Shown one piece after another: positions 33,501 to 44,660 of a stretch of DNA of 64,000 nt. Source of the stretch: Aquarana catesbeiana. Taxonomy: Eukaryota > Chordata > Amphibia > Anura > Ranidae. The notes under the pieces were generated by a model, which saw only the letters and a list, made by a program, of their open reading frames with translations, searched no databases and was not told the origin of the DNA. Position numbers and translations under genes: made by a program. The DNA lies in assembly GCF_042186555.1 (NCBI RefSeq), contig NC_133324.1, positions 224,241,145-224,305,144 of the forward strand. The letters run 5' to 3'. Every line of letters starts with the position of its first letter. The stretch's first letter is position 1.

Positions 33501-34938
33501 AGGACAGGATATATTTCCATACAAGTACATGGTACAGCAAGCACACATTAGGAATATGAGCTGCTGGGGTAACAAACACTTTAACGTTGTGATCTGTGCC
33601 TTATATAATAACTGGAAAGTAGTTACAGCTTTCCTGTTAATTATAACTTATATTCAGTGCCTAAAGCAAGATACCAATTATGTATTTGTCAGTTTTGAGT
33701 TGGCTGTAATGTAACATGTTTTGTGCAAATGTTTCCTTTTTTAACCTAAATCCATAATAGAAGGCAACTCACATTCTTTTAAATATTTTTTTATTATTAT
33801 TTAATTTCCCACAATTTTTCAGAGCAAAACAAGATCTGTACATAGGCAAACAATCACCATAAATTATCAATTCATTCTGTTTCGCACAGTTCTGTACTTC
33901 TTTTGACATTTATAAAAAATATGAAGTGTACCGGAGACAGTCCATGACTTGCATAAAAGTTGGTTATTATGTTCTGTTTTTGTTTCCCCACTTTGCATAA
34001 TCTTACAGGGCAATATTCTTAATATATACATTGCAGCATATGAACAGACAGTACAGAAAACCAAAGGACCAGTGGGCAAGGTAGAATAGAGGCTTGTTTA
34101 CACATCAGTGGTTTGGCTTTGTGGTCTTCTAGCACAATAGCAGCATATTATATGCTATATGTGGTGTGCTTTGACAGCATTCCCACAAACTCCTGCAGAT
34201 AGCAAATTTGTGTGCACATTATATAAAAAACGGTGAAAAACATCCATTCTAGGATTCCTTCGCTGCACTCAAATCGCACTTTGAAAACAATGGGCTTTTT
34301 CGACGTGCATTTTTTCCCCGCAAAAAAGTGAAGGAGTATAATAACAGCGTGTCAAGGAAAGCTTACTTATTTCCAGGAGTTTACCATTTGCCATAATAGG
34401 AGACATTAATTAATTAAAGGTTTTTTTAAAAAAGAAAAACGATTGTCATGTAAATGTTTTTATCTCAGTCCAAGGTCTCTCCCTTTATAATATTACAGAT
34501 TCCTTTGAAAATATAACTGGTTTATATAATAGCGGCAGAAAGTCACCAGCACTCCAATGTGCTCTCTTCATCTTTTTATTGTGAACGTTTTTTCACAGCA
34601 TAACAGCTGAAACTTATAAAAAAGTAAAATAAATACAATGGAGAGCTGGTGATTTACTTCTTTTGTGCAGAACACACACACAGATACCTTGTGGTTTGTG
34701 TAATAGGGAAAACAGGAATGTGTGAAGCAGAGGTGAAGCAAAATGCATCTCATGCAGAAATACTTATCATAAATATAAAGCCTTAACTTAGTGTAAAAAA
34801 TGTATAATCATTAATCCTTACATGAGTGCGGGTGCTTGAAACCTAAATTTAGCAGCATCAGATGTGTTGGTGACCTTGACAACAACTCTCCTAATCTACC
34901 CACTCAAATCATTTTTATATTTTATTTTTAGCTGTTTT
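33501..34938. other. Non-coding AT-rich DNA, no recognised feature
   Basis: About 1.4 kb without a recognisable repeat or gene. Confidence 0.35.
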
Positions 34939-35082
34939 ACTGTTTTAATATACAGTGTACAACGGTATACTGTGGTATACTGTTTTAATATACAATATAA
35001 TATTGGTATACTGTTTTAATATACAATATAATATTGGTATACTGTTTTAATATACAATATAATATTGGTATACTGTTTTAAT
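34939..35082. repeat. AT-rich minisatellite, 31-bp unit
   Basis: Three identical 31-base units (TATACTGTTTTAATATACAA then TATAATATTGG) at 34976-35006, 35007-35037 and 35038-35068. A diverged unit precedes them and a partial one follows. Identity suggests recent expansion. Confidence 0.85.
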
Positions 35083-35176
35083 AAATAAGTGCTTATTTAT
35101 TATTATTTTTTATATATATATACACTGTGAACTGTATGAAAATGTTTTATTGAATACATTTAACGCAGAGCAGTCT

Positions 35177-35498
35177 ACACTCACTGGCCACTTTATTAGG
35201 TACACCTGTTCAATTGCTTGGTAAAACAAATTGCTAATCAGCCAATCACGTGGCAGCAACTCAATGCATGTGGGCATCCAGACGTGGTGAAGACAACTTG
35301 CTGAGGTTCAAACCGTGCATCAGAATGGGGAAGAAAGGGATTTAAGTGACTTTGAACATGGCAGGGTTGAAGGTGCCAGACAGGCTGGTCTGAGTATTTC
35401 AAAAACTGCTGATCTACTGGGATTTTCACACACAACCATCTCTGTAGTTTACAGAGAATCGGCTAAAAAAGAGAAAATAACCACTCATTACAACCAAG
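35177..35498 (+). mobile_element. Tc1/mariner-like element, second family, 5' portion
   Basis: Starts at the well-known terminus ACTCACTGGCCACTTTATTA and runs through the start of the transposase gene. An internal deletion joins GAGAAAATA directly to ACCACTCATTACAACCAA. The element stops where a CAGTGGCGG sequence begins at 35499. A truncated 5' end of the same family is at 60605-60745. Confidence 0.85.
35315..35498 (+). pseudogene. Tc1 transposase N-terminal DNA-binding fragment
   Basis: Reads RDLSDFEHGRVEGARQAG then LSISKTADLLGFSHTTISVV, the paired-like helix-turn-helix of Tc1 transposases that binds the terminal repeat. It ends soon after YRESAKKEKIT where the internal deletion falls. The catalytic domain is missing. 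Residual frame continues by chance into the next repeat. Confidence 0.8.
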
Positions 35499-35606
35499 CA
35501 GTGGCGGCCCGTCCATTAGGGGTGCACGGGCGCTGCTCCCCCCCTATCCATGTGTCCGGCCCCCTAATCTACATGCAGGGGGCCGGATGCATGGATTCCA
35601 ATGGGG
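35499..35606. repeat. hAT-like repeat end, CAGTGGCGGCCC
   Basis: CAGTGGCGG is a common hAT-type terminus. The following GC-rich sequence (GTGCACGGGCGCTGCTCCCC) recurs in frog repeats. Only one end is visible. Confidence 0.4.
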
Positions 35607-35677
35607 TGCATATAAACTCTATTGCAGTAAACAGGTTCACCTACTAACATGCAGCAAGGTGACCACTGATATATATG

Positions 35678-35717
<40 letters not shown>

Positions 35718-35782
35718 TATCAGTGGTCACCTTGCTGCATGTTAGTAGGTGAACCTGTTTACTGCAATAGAGTTTATATGCA
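35607..35782. repeat. Near-perfect 176-bp palindrome with AT core
   Basis: The arms start TGCATATAAACTCTATTGCA and are complementary without mismatch for about 70 bases; the centre is an alternating AT/TG tract (35673-35716). No TIR-type ends, coding potential or target duplication visible. Confidence 0.9.
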
Positions 35783-37300
35783 ACTCCAGGTCTGGGATTC
35801 TTTACCTACTTTTAGCTCAGGTTCCAATAACAAACATATCTATAGCTAGGATAGGCATGCAATGGCACTTTCATGTGGTTAGAGGTCCAGTTGCATGACA
35901 GATTAGAAGCTACTAGGGACTAATATGCAGAGTAGCAAGGCAACATTGAGTTCCAGTGTCACATCACAGTTTCTACATGTGAGAAGCTGCATTCCAAGCT
36001 GGTTGGACAATGGTTGGAGGATCTTTCCGTCACTGCTGATCTTGTCTTCATGTCTCAGCAAGATGGATTGTGATCATCCTCAGGAGCTCATGTAACTGAA
36101 CTGAACTGATGCAACATTCATCTGGAGGTATCTTTATTAATAACTATATATACAAGGTTATATGTGCACAGCTTTGATAATGAATACAATCTTTACATGT
36201 TGTATCTGAAACACATAGATGCCTTAAAAAAAATTCTAATTTTCGGGGAAAAATGCTGTGGAGTGTTTGCCTGGTTTTCTCTGCTATACTATACATGCCT
36301 ATTTGCCTCTTTGTTCCCATGAATCTCTTTGGTGCTAAACATTGCATTTTAAATGCTGTCTTAATACAACATCTCTACATTAGAGACTCTGGCTCTCTAT
36401 ATTAGCACCCAGGAAATAGCCAGTGAAGACCAATGTGAGAATGCGGAGGATTACACAGTGTCACCCGAGCCAGGATTAGTCCAGAAAGAAGAGGACTGCT
36501 GACTCAGGTGCTGGATTAAAGATGGTACCGGAGTCACGGTAGTAGGAAACAAGAAGGGGAAGCAATGTGTGGGAAAAGAAGTCACAGAGAAAGGAAACTT
36601 GTTTTTTTTTGTTCTACTTGCATTTGTAATTTAGAAAATAGTTTATTTTGTTTCCACAAGATTTAGATCCTACTTAAGGCTTTAGTATGCAATGCCTTCA
36701 AAGGAAAAATAGATAGCCCTGTCAGGAGAGTGATAGCATCTTTAAAGAGACCTTAACCCAAATTAAAAAAATGCAGGTAAAAGCACAAATAATCAAGTAT
36801 TTTAAAAGCTTCCTTGCTGTGCTTGTCCTTTCAATAAATACATTTTATTTTCTTGCAGTGCGCCTTTAAACTGGCTAAAAAAATTGACTAGTCAGTTCCC
36901 TAACACAGCTTGCCTTCAGTAAATCCACCCCTTCCTTCACCTCCCTACATAACCTTGTGTGTTGTGGCCAGGAAAGGAGTGAAGGGAAATGCATTTTAAA
37001 GATGGCCCTTTGGTCTCCCATGTTGAACAGGAATGTTTGTACTTCTCAAATCATTGCAGCACTTTATAATATCCTGCGCTGCACAGCACATATGCCACAG
37101 GTCAAACTCATACTTTCCAGTCTTCTGAGTACATTGAACCATAATTATTATGAGAGATCTTTAAGCATGTCAATGGTTTGATAACTATAGATAAATAAAA
37201 GAAAAAGACTGAGCTAGATTCAGATACATTTAGAATGTAGAGGTTGTGATCAGGCAGGAAAAGTGAATTGTTGTAATTCTGGGTTTCTTGGGACCTAGCC
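35783..37300. other. Non-coding DNA; part may be 3' UTR or downstream of the host gene
   Basis: No recognised coding. The stretch near 36740-36900 (TAAAGAGACCTTAACCCAAA) resembles a frog repeat end. On the minus strand AATAAA signals occur near 36133 and 36843 (as TTTATT on the plus strand), which could serve the host gene ending at 37725, but neither can be assigned. Confidence 0.35.
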
Positions 37301-37724
37301 GTTATTGGAATCACTGGTTAGCGGTCAAAATTACACTTTTATGCTCTATTATTACAGCTGAGCAGAGACTGAAAAAGCTGAAAAATTTCTGAGATTATTG
37401 TACTTGGTGACCAGCAAAGGTGCAAATCTGTTGAGCTAGTTGTGTAATGCATAATTGGGACACTTCAGGTTTTGAAACATATTTTAAGTACTTATCGTAA
37501 AATGTTTACTTTCACAAGCATAATTGGTTAAAGCAGTTTGCGGTGTCGTCTTTGAAACTTCAGGTGAATGCATTTTCCTTCAGTGGAACGGGAAGGAAAT
37601 ATTGGTTTGTGATAAGACCGGACACTGTGATATGTGGAACTTTAGAAATTCTTCAGTAATACATACAGCATTACACTGAGAGCTCTTTCTTCATTGCTTG
37701 AATATGCACACTTATTGAGTCTTC

Positions 37725-37779
37725 CTAGATTTCATTAGATTTCTGGTAAGTCACGGAAGGAACGGATGTCTCTTTTTTC
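37725..37779 (-). CDS. Host gene terminal coding exon, cytoplasmic tail
   Basis: On the minus strand a 3' splice site TTTTATTTTGCAG ends at 37780. The exon then reads G + KKETSVPSVTYQKSNEI and a TAG stop at 37725-37727. The first base completes an Arg codon (AG|G) with the phase-2 end of the exon at 48851-48947, so the frames join without a stop. The tail is short, polar and basic next to the membrane, as expected for the cytoplasmic side of a type I protein. 3' UTR should follow toward 37300, where the DNA looks repeat-free. The intron to the transmembrane exon is about 11 kb. Protein identity unknown; the call rests on splice sites, phase and composition. A chance 17-codon frame is the main alternative. 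Confidence 0.5.
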
Positions 37780-40700
37780 CTGCAAAATAAAATTATTTTT
37801 ACATAACTCATTTTGGTATATAGATCTCTTTGATTGTCCTTCTCACTAATAAAAATGTAAGTATAAAGGAAGGTAGCTAGTGTGCATAAATATATTTCCC
37901 TGCATGCTTGCGTTAATTAGGAATTCTAATATTGTTCAAGTAAATATTATCTAAAGAACAAAATACTGTTGTCAAATTAGATGATTTATATTAAAAGTAT
38001 CATGTGCGTTCAAGAGAAGGTTTTCTTCATTAAACAAGAAACACAATCGTGTATTTAAATAGAGACTGAAATACTCATATAAAGAAATCCTTAGAGCTGA
38101 ACTACTGGCAAACAGCTGAATACTCTGATGCAATACATATATGATAGCTGTTTTTCCTGTCAAAGATTTGTATTTCTGTCTATCCATTTTTAAAATTTAC
38201 ATATGTCTGCCTAACAGTACAGTCCTGTCTTGCAGGATAGGAGACTTAATTTTATTTGCTACAGTAACGGTCATTGATCTTCTCCCTTCCCCAGCCTGTG
38301 TTTGAACAGTGAAAGGAGAAGCAGCTCACTGATGGGTTCATGTATGTCAATTGTCTTTCTCCTCTTATCAGCATGTTCCTTTTCAGCACATGAGTATAGC
38401 AGCATAACTGACTGGCTCATTGTGCTGCTTCCCCCCTTCCATTCTAAGGTTCATTGTATAGGGACTGTGAGAGGCTGATGCCATATCAAATTCAAGTAAT
38501 TAAACTGCTTGCATTTAAAATGCAGCCAGAGATGGGGCACACTTCACTGGAATTAATTGATTTTTGCTGGGCATCATTTTTTCTCTTTTTTTAAAAAAAA
38601 TTTTATTGAGAATTGGTCTTTATGCAAAGATACGTAAAACACATCACAAAGTTTTAAAAACATCCGACAAACCTGATCATAAAAAGGAAAGCCCAAAAGG
38701 GCTGCATTATGCAGTATTCAAAGAAAAAAAGGAAAAAAAAAACAGCAACCCAAACCATCTCTGGGAGTTATACTCCTATACGGCTGCATGAGCCTTATAT
38801 AAGTTTGGACATATATCTCACTCCAGTATAACATAAGGAGTATATACAGTATATGAATATATTACATAATAACCTCGGATACCATCCAGTAGGAAAGCGC
38901 TTTAACCATGCTAACCATATTTTTCTATATTTATTAGGGCATCCTCTTTTTTTACTACATCAGTTTTTCCGCAAAGACAGAGAGACATTAGTCTCCTTAA
39001 TCCATTCATCCACAGTTGGGGGGGGGGGGGGGCTTTTAAGAGCTACTTCCTAGTGGCTCCTAGTATCATACTTCAACTTTAACAATGTAATAATGAATAC
39101 AGATCTAGATAATTTGTGTCTTTATATATTTGCTTGAAGTCCAGCTTTAAAAGAAACCTGAACTGATGAAGTACAGAGAATGTTGTTGCTGATCTACCCT
39201 TCTAAATACTAGTTGCTTGGATGTATGATCAAGAGTTTTAACTTCATTCTGATTTTCCTGGTGTGCATGCTCTTTGCAGGGTCAGTGTCTTAGAAAGGAC
39301 CAAAAGGCAGAGACAGAAAGAAAACAACAAATGTCTCCTTATTCCCTTCGCTGTATATATTCTAAACATAAGCGTTTTAGACTCTTGTACTCATTTAGGG
39401 CTATGCTATAGCGCTAAAGTACATTCCTGGCATGATTGCACTCTTTCAGTGATTTCAAGTATACACAGCTGTGATTATTATAACTACTGGAAAATACTTA
39501 ATATTACAGTGTATAAAAAGAGGAAAAATTACAAACTTGCAAATGTATGATTCCTAAACTGACCGTTCATCAATCACAGACTTCTGTTATTACTAAAAAT
39601 ATATTCTTTTAAATAAATAATTTGGTTACTCACAGTTTTAATCTTATAGTTCAAAATAGCCCTCAAAATATTTCTTTGTATATTTACAAATCGGAGTGAT
39701 TTCATGGTTCTGGCCACACAGCTAAACTGCAAAATTGGTCAACCAAAATGGCTTTATCATGAGTTTGAAATATTAAAATTTTGTATAAAAGATCAAAAAA
39801 GTCTGTTGTTTTAGAGGTGTTTTAAGCACTAACCAAGAAAGGAAATGTAGCTGCTAGAGATTGTGGAGCACTTCCAACCATATTCATCACACCTTGCCCC
39901 TTCTGCAAGTTATTTTGCCTTAATATAGTTGAGTTTGTGATAAAATATTTATGTAAGATTTTTTATCAATTGTCAAACACATTCTAAAATCTCATGAACA
40001 TGTTGACATATTCTTTTTAATGAAATATGGTAATACAGTAACCCCCTAGCTAAAGCTCTCCTGAATTTTTCCCCTAGTTACACCTTTGGACGATGTTGTA
40101 TTTTGTTCAGCCAATTTTGACATTATTAATTTTCTGAAAATATGTCTACTGCCATGTTTTCCTGTAATTACAGCAATGCAAGCAGCATGTAAAAAGTGTG
40201 TGATAAACTTACAATATTACTAAAATAAGCATCAAGCCATTCCAATTTATCTTCCAATGTTATTTACCAACAGCTAACATGCAATAAATAGATAGAGATT
40301 CACTATAAACAATGTAAGAAGAATGTAGAGTTGGTTGACAGAGGAGATAAAAAGTGGTACAGGAAGTGGGGCTTATTATAATTCCTCCAACATGTCCTCT
40401 AAACCTTTAGCCCTATTTTTACGCCCTTTCCAGGCTGCTTGTGAGCTGCGATACCACCGGTACTGTATTCTATTAAGGAGCAGAGCCTTCATTTTATCTG
40501 TGAGAATAGGACAGAATCTCTAATAAGCAATAGTGCCTCCACTGAGTTAGGTCTTGTGGATAACAAGTAGAGTCCCAATTTAAATGAGATTAGATAGATC
40601 CACGATGTATTGTATTTTAACATTCATGTATTGGATAATAGGAACTAGTAACTATCAAACTTTACATATTCTCCAAAATGAACATTCATATATTGTACAG

Positions 40701-41240
40701 TTCTCACAGCATGGCTCAGTGAGGGATACTGCATCAGTCTTTTTCCAGTCCATACATTGGTTACTTCTGTCTGTGCCTTGGGAAAAGCAGTCCACATTCC
40801 TCTAGCTGTCTGACCAAGTGTTGTCATAAGGGTATACCCAATAAAGCCTTGCAATGGGAAGTCACACTTGATGATCTCATCACAAAGTACAGAGGTCACA
40901 GCAACCATAATTGAAAATGGCAAAACAAACACACTGCATCACAGGTCAATTGATACACTTATTAAATAAACAGCATTGATTTAGTGTATTTTGAAAGGGG
41001 GGAAGGTCCCTGCTCTCAGAATACAATAGCAAGGTAGGGGAGATCCCTCCATCCACATTGCTTGGGTGGAATCTGGGATGTTTTTTTCATTTAACCTTCT
41101 CGTTGAACAAAAAAAATGCAATGTGTTTACCCAGTTTATGTTTCTGACTGATATAAGCAACAGGCCTCAGTCTTCCTGGTTACTTCTGATGGAGGACACA
41201 TCCACATGTAGACTGTAAGATGTTTTTGGGTCTACATAAG
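37780..41240. other. Presumed intron of the host gene, few recognisable repeats
   Basis: Mostly AT-rich DNA. A G run of about 15 lies at 39017-39032. The sequence TTTTTTTAAAAAAAATTTTATTGAG near 38590 resembles the 3' end of an inverted LINE but is not decisive. Open frames here lack domains. Confidence 0.35.
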
Positions 41241-41455
41241 CCATAGCTGTAGAAAAGCTTACTCATAAGCAGAAGTCCATTTGCCATTGACAAGGGCTTT
41301 GCTGGTTTTGTCAGTGACAGGAGTTTTTTTCAGGAGGTCATTAGGACGCTGTACAATCTTGGAATAGCTTCCAAAGAAGCAGCAATAGTACCCACAAAAC
41401 CCCAAACTTGTGGGATAAGGCCAGGTCACCACATCCTCCACAGAATCAGTTCCGT
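41241..41455 (-). pseudogene. Ty3/Gypsy reverse transcriptase C-terminal fragment
   Basis: The minus strand encodes VEDVVTWPYPTSLG, FCGYYCCFFGSYSKIVQ and RPNDLLKK, matching the Gypsy connection between RT and RNase H (family pattern TWP.P....L.SFLGFCGYYRRF...YS.IA.PL..L). Downstream (to about 41100) weak RNase H-like words follow (DPKTSYSLHVDVSS) in broken frame. The rest of pol, gag and both LTRs are absent nearby. A dead fragment inside the presumed intron. Confidence 0.75.
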
Positions 41456-41459
41456 TCCC

Positions 41460-41770
41460 TTCTGTAGATACAGTATAACTTACAAAGTTTACTGAAGAGT
41501 GAGAAAATGTACATTTACTTTTAAAGTTTTTACCCAGCTTAAGATTGTTTCTTGCTCTTCAACTTTGTCTGTGTCAATGGACGCAGCAGCGAGCCCACAT
41601 TGGTGCCTCCAGGGAAAGCTGCTTTCCGTGGGGGCACCCAATGAAGAAGAGGGGCCTGGATCGCTGCCTGAGCACCCCAGAAAAAGAGGATTGGGGCTGA
41701 AAAATAATTGCACAGAGCAGGTAAGTATAAGTATGTTTGTTATTTTAATAATAAAAACAAAGGGTTAACA
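41460..41770. repeat. Frog repeat sharing CAGAGCAGGTAAGTAT with the 16.6-kb copy
   Basis: The right part (TTGCACAGAGCAGGTAAGTA, TATGTTTGTTATTTTAATAA) matches the repeat at 16.6-17.05 kb. It overlaps the C-terminal part of the 201-aa frame on the other strand. Confidence 0.5.
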
Positions 41771-42350
41771 ACCTGTTTACGTATTGTTGATAGAAGGACC
41801 AGTATAGAATATTAAGCAATAGTGGGTGTATCGTTAACAAGCAACAGATGAACTTTTTCCATTTTAGCTTTCCATTATTTTTTTCTGTACAACTGTCCAG
41901 CTTTACTGTGAACTTTGGGACTATCAGCCAACAGTAGACACTAATAAACTGTGCAGCCTGCTTGTCCACTACATAGGGATTATATTTGGAAGAGAGGTTT
42001 ATGAATGGAACTTTTGTTTTCAGCAGATGGAGCTTTAGACTGCTAAAGTTTACTAGCCTCTTTACTTTAGCAATAGTCCAATGTTCCTGCTCAGCCAAAG
42101 AACTCATGCTCTTAGCAAGGGCACAAAAAGGTTTCAGTGAAGTTTTTTTTCTCAACATATTTTTTAGGATAGGTGACATAGGGTGATGTGGCAGTAGCCC
42201 ATTTATAATCTTGGCAGTCTTTTTTCCAACATTTGCTGGAGAGATTACCTTTTCAGTGAACATTCTTACTAGAAAAACACACACATCATGTCCCTTCTTA
42301 TGCTTTTTCTGTTTAAAATTAGGAATGAGCTTTGGATTCAGGTTGAACAA
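41745..42350 (-). CDS. Unidentified 201-aa reading frame, doubtful gene
   Basis: The longest minus-strand frame outside repeats and mobile elements. It is lysine-rich at the start (NFKQKKHKKGHDVCVF), has a mid region PLKPFCALAK-like in composition (KKTSLKPFCALAKSMSSL), and ends in hydrophobic residues typical of AT-rich non-coding DNA. I recognise no domain or catalytic motif. At this base composition a 200-codon open stretch is unusual but possible by chance. It could be a decayed TE or processed pseudogene. It lies within the presumed host intron on the same strand. No start-context or promoter evidence supports expression. Confidence 0.2.
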   Translation of the reverse strand: MFNLNPKLIPNFKQKKHKKGHDVCVFLVRMFTEKVISPANVGKKTAKIINGLLPHHPMSPILKNMLRKKTSLKPFCALAKSMSSLAEQEHWTIAKVKRLVNFSSLKLHLLKTKVPFINLSSKYNPYVVDKQAAQFISVYCWLIVPKFTVKLDSCTEKNNGKLKWKKFICCLLTIHPLLLNILYWSFYQQYVNRLLTLCFYY

Positions 42351-42964
42351 AAGTAGTGGGGAGAGTAAACATTGTTGGGCAGTGGGTCATTGTGATTGAT
42401 GTGGATCTACATCACTGTATGATGTGATTGACATTGTATTTCAATAAAGGACATTTTAATGGGTTTTTTTTTTAAATAATGTTTTTATTTACTTTTTGGG
42501 TGAATTAGTAGGGGGACTCTGTGCCTTTTTGAATTTATCTTAATGGTATACTTCCCCTCTAAAGGAGATCTATAGTCACACTATACACTTTAATTTTATA
42601 ATATCAGCATTATAATAGCAAAGCAAAGAGTTATCTTTTGATAATTCAATATAAGCTTGCTTGAAAAATGTCCTCTCTTGTTGTGATTGCTGCCTGTGTG
42701 CTGGTCATCTTTTTACACAACTTTCTGGATTCCCTGCATACTTTGCAGCTTCTCCTCTGCTCATTCCTTTGGTTTACTTTCCTGTACTGCCTCCTGAAAC
42801 ACCTCCTCTTAGCAGACAAGCTCTGTGAAATGTGTGACATAGCACATCATATTCACATGGCATAGTGAATATGTGTCACGGAATTAATGGAAGTTCAAAC
42901 TTGTGCAGATTGTACAGATTATTAGGAGTAGGCCATAAATACTTTTTTTCAAAATAAACCACTT
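42351..42964. other. Non-coding DNA, no recognised feature
   Basis: No repeat or gene identified. Confidence 0.35.
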
Positions 42965-43577
42965 TGAAACAAAAAAATGGTCAGTGCCCATCAATGCAGC
43001 CTGATTAGTGCCTATCTGCAGCCTCAGTGCAACCTGATCTGTGCCCATCTGCAGCCTCAATGCAGCCGGATCTGTGCCCATCTGCAGCCTCAATGCAGCC
43101 TGATATGTACCCATCTGCAGCCTCAATGCAGCCTGATCTGTGCCCATTTGCAGCCTTAAACAGCCTGATATGCGCACATCTGCGCCTGATCTGCGCCCAT
43201 CTACCATTAATACAGCCTGATGCCCATCTGCAGCCTCACCATCTCTCATGCAGGAAATCACTGAGCCATAATCTCCTGTTTACTTGGCTCTCAGTCGGCA
43301 GTCACATACACAGTCCCGCCTCCGCCATCGGCATTGGACTAGCTCCTGTGATTGACAGAACATTGGTCTAATGCCGGTGGCGGAGGTGGGACTGTGTGTG
43401 TGATGTCAGAGCCGAGTAAGAGCCGATTATACAGGAGATGACGGCTCGGTGTATTCCAGCGGCGCTCTGCCCCCTCCTTCCCCCCCGAGGTACACTATCG
43501 GCGTAAATCACGCACCTGTGATTTGCCCTCTATTTTCAGGGGGAAAAAGTGCGTGTTTTATGCCGATAAATACGGTA
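42965..43577 (-). mobile_element. CCGTATTTATCGGC-type element, second copy, reversed and end-truncated
   Basis: Read on the minus strand it starts ACCGTATTTATCGGCATAAA and repeats the architecture of 25604-26491: an 80-bp terminal hairpin (43496-43576), a GC-rich palindrome (43262-43470), then a tandem array (42985-43215). The far terminus is missing. The palindrome and array sequences differ from the first copy, so only the terminal hairpin is conserved. The array unit is 33 bp (GCAGCCTCAATGCAGCCTGA then TCTGTGCCCATCT), about six copies. Confidence 0.75.
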
Positions 43578-43959
43578 ATTGGAATACAATGTGGATAGTA
43601 ATATATGATTTACAATTTTGGCCATAGATATGATTAATTAAAAAAAAACACTGATGTTTGGTCCAGTCTGGTTAGCCAGGAAAGGGGGAGCAACGAGTGT
43701 ACCCCCAAATGAATCATACCAGGCAACATGTTCCAGAGCAGGTAAATGAAGTGAAGCTCTGCTGACTTCAATCATCCAAGCACATGCAAACAAAAATGCT
43801 GTTGTTTTATTGTCCTTGCATGTGATTGAGTGTTCTTTGTGTAATGAAACTTTACCCCATTTACCAAGCTCCTGAGCAACTGTATTAGCAAAGTACACAG
43901 TCTATTTGCCTTTAGTAAATCTACCCCACTGCATCTCAGGTCAGTAGAAACACTCAGTA
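43578..43959. repeat. Probable MITE fragment ending TTTAGTAAATCTACCCC
   Basis: The right end CCTTTAGTAAATCTACCCCA near 43910 resembles the terminus of the element at 62586-62772 (TTTTAGTAAATCAACCCT). The left end is unclear. Confidence 0.35.
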
Positions 43960-44660
43960 AAATAATCAGGCAAAGTATTGCTCTCTATTTCCCTTGTCAC
44001 CTCCTCCCATCCCTGGCTCAATGATTTCTTCAGAGCCTCTCTCTTTCTCTGGAACTCCCTAACCTAATCACTCCATCTATCTAAGTCCACCTTAAAGAAG
44101 AAGAAAATGCTCCATAATAAGTAAGCTTTAAATATTGCCTTGCTTCTGCCTCTACTAATGTTGTACATTGTTTCTAATAGCAAGCAGTATAAATACTTCT
44201 TTTTTAACCTGTTTCTTAGTGATCGCATGACCACACAGCTCTGGAGCCTGGACAGTAGCTGAGGCTGGTGGAAGGAGACCTTGACAAAGCCTAGAGCTTT
44301 GGCATTGATGGGGATGATGTCACTGCTCTAGGAATTCCTCACCACTGTCAGCTCTTGCAGCAGCCACCTAGGTCTATGCACTTTGCGGTCATTTGACTGC
44401 TAAGAAACAGATTAAAAGAGAGGTATGTACACGGCTTTTTATTAGAAATCATGTGCATCAATAAAAAATTATATACTTTTACAGTCAGCTCATCCTTCAC
44501 AGTTATTACCTTTTGTATCACCCGGTAATCCATTTTTAGAAGGCAGGGCCCTTCTAAGCCTCTTGTATTGAATTGTATTGTTTCTGTGCTGCTTCCTTTT
44601 AATTTTTAAAGTGCTGTGCAAACTGTTGACTCTATATACATTTTGAATAATAATAATAAA
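43960..44660 (+). mobile_element. LINE2-like 3' end, interrupted
   Basis: The pieces CTCTGGAACTCCCTAACCTA (near 44048) and GTTATTACCTTTTGTATCAC, GAAGGCAGGGCCCTTCT, AAAGTGCTGTGCAAACTGTT and the AATAATAATAA tail (44500-44660) follow the order of LINE2-family 3' regions. Between about 44095 and 44480 is unrelated sequence with its own inverse words (ACCTGTTTCTTAG / CTAAGAAACAGATT), probably a later insertion. Confidence 0.6.

Noticed and set aside
39017..39032. Long G run as a functional G-quadruplex
   Set aside because: A single homopolymer run without spaced G tracts; it may even be of uncertain length in the assembly.
40645..40932. A 95-residue minus-strand frame near the Gypsy fragment
   Set aside because: I looked for RNase H or integrase motifs (HHCC, DDE) that would extend the Gypsy relic and found none, so it is not called.
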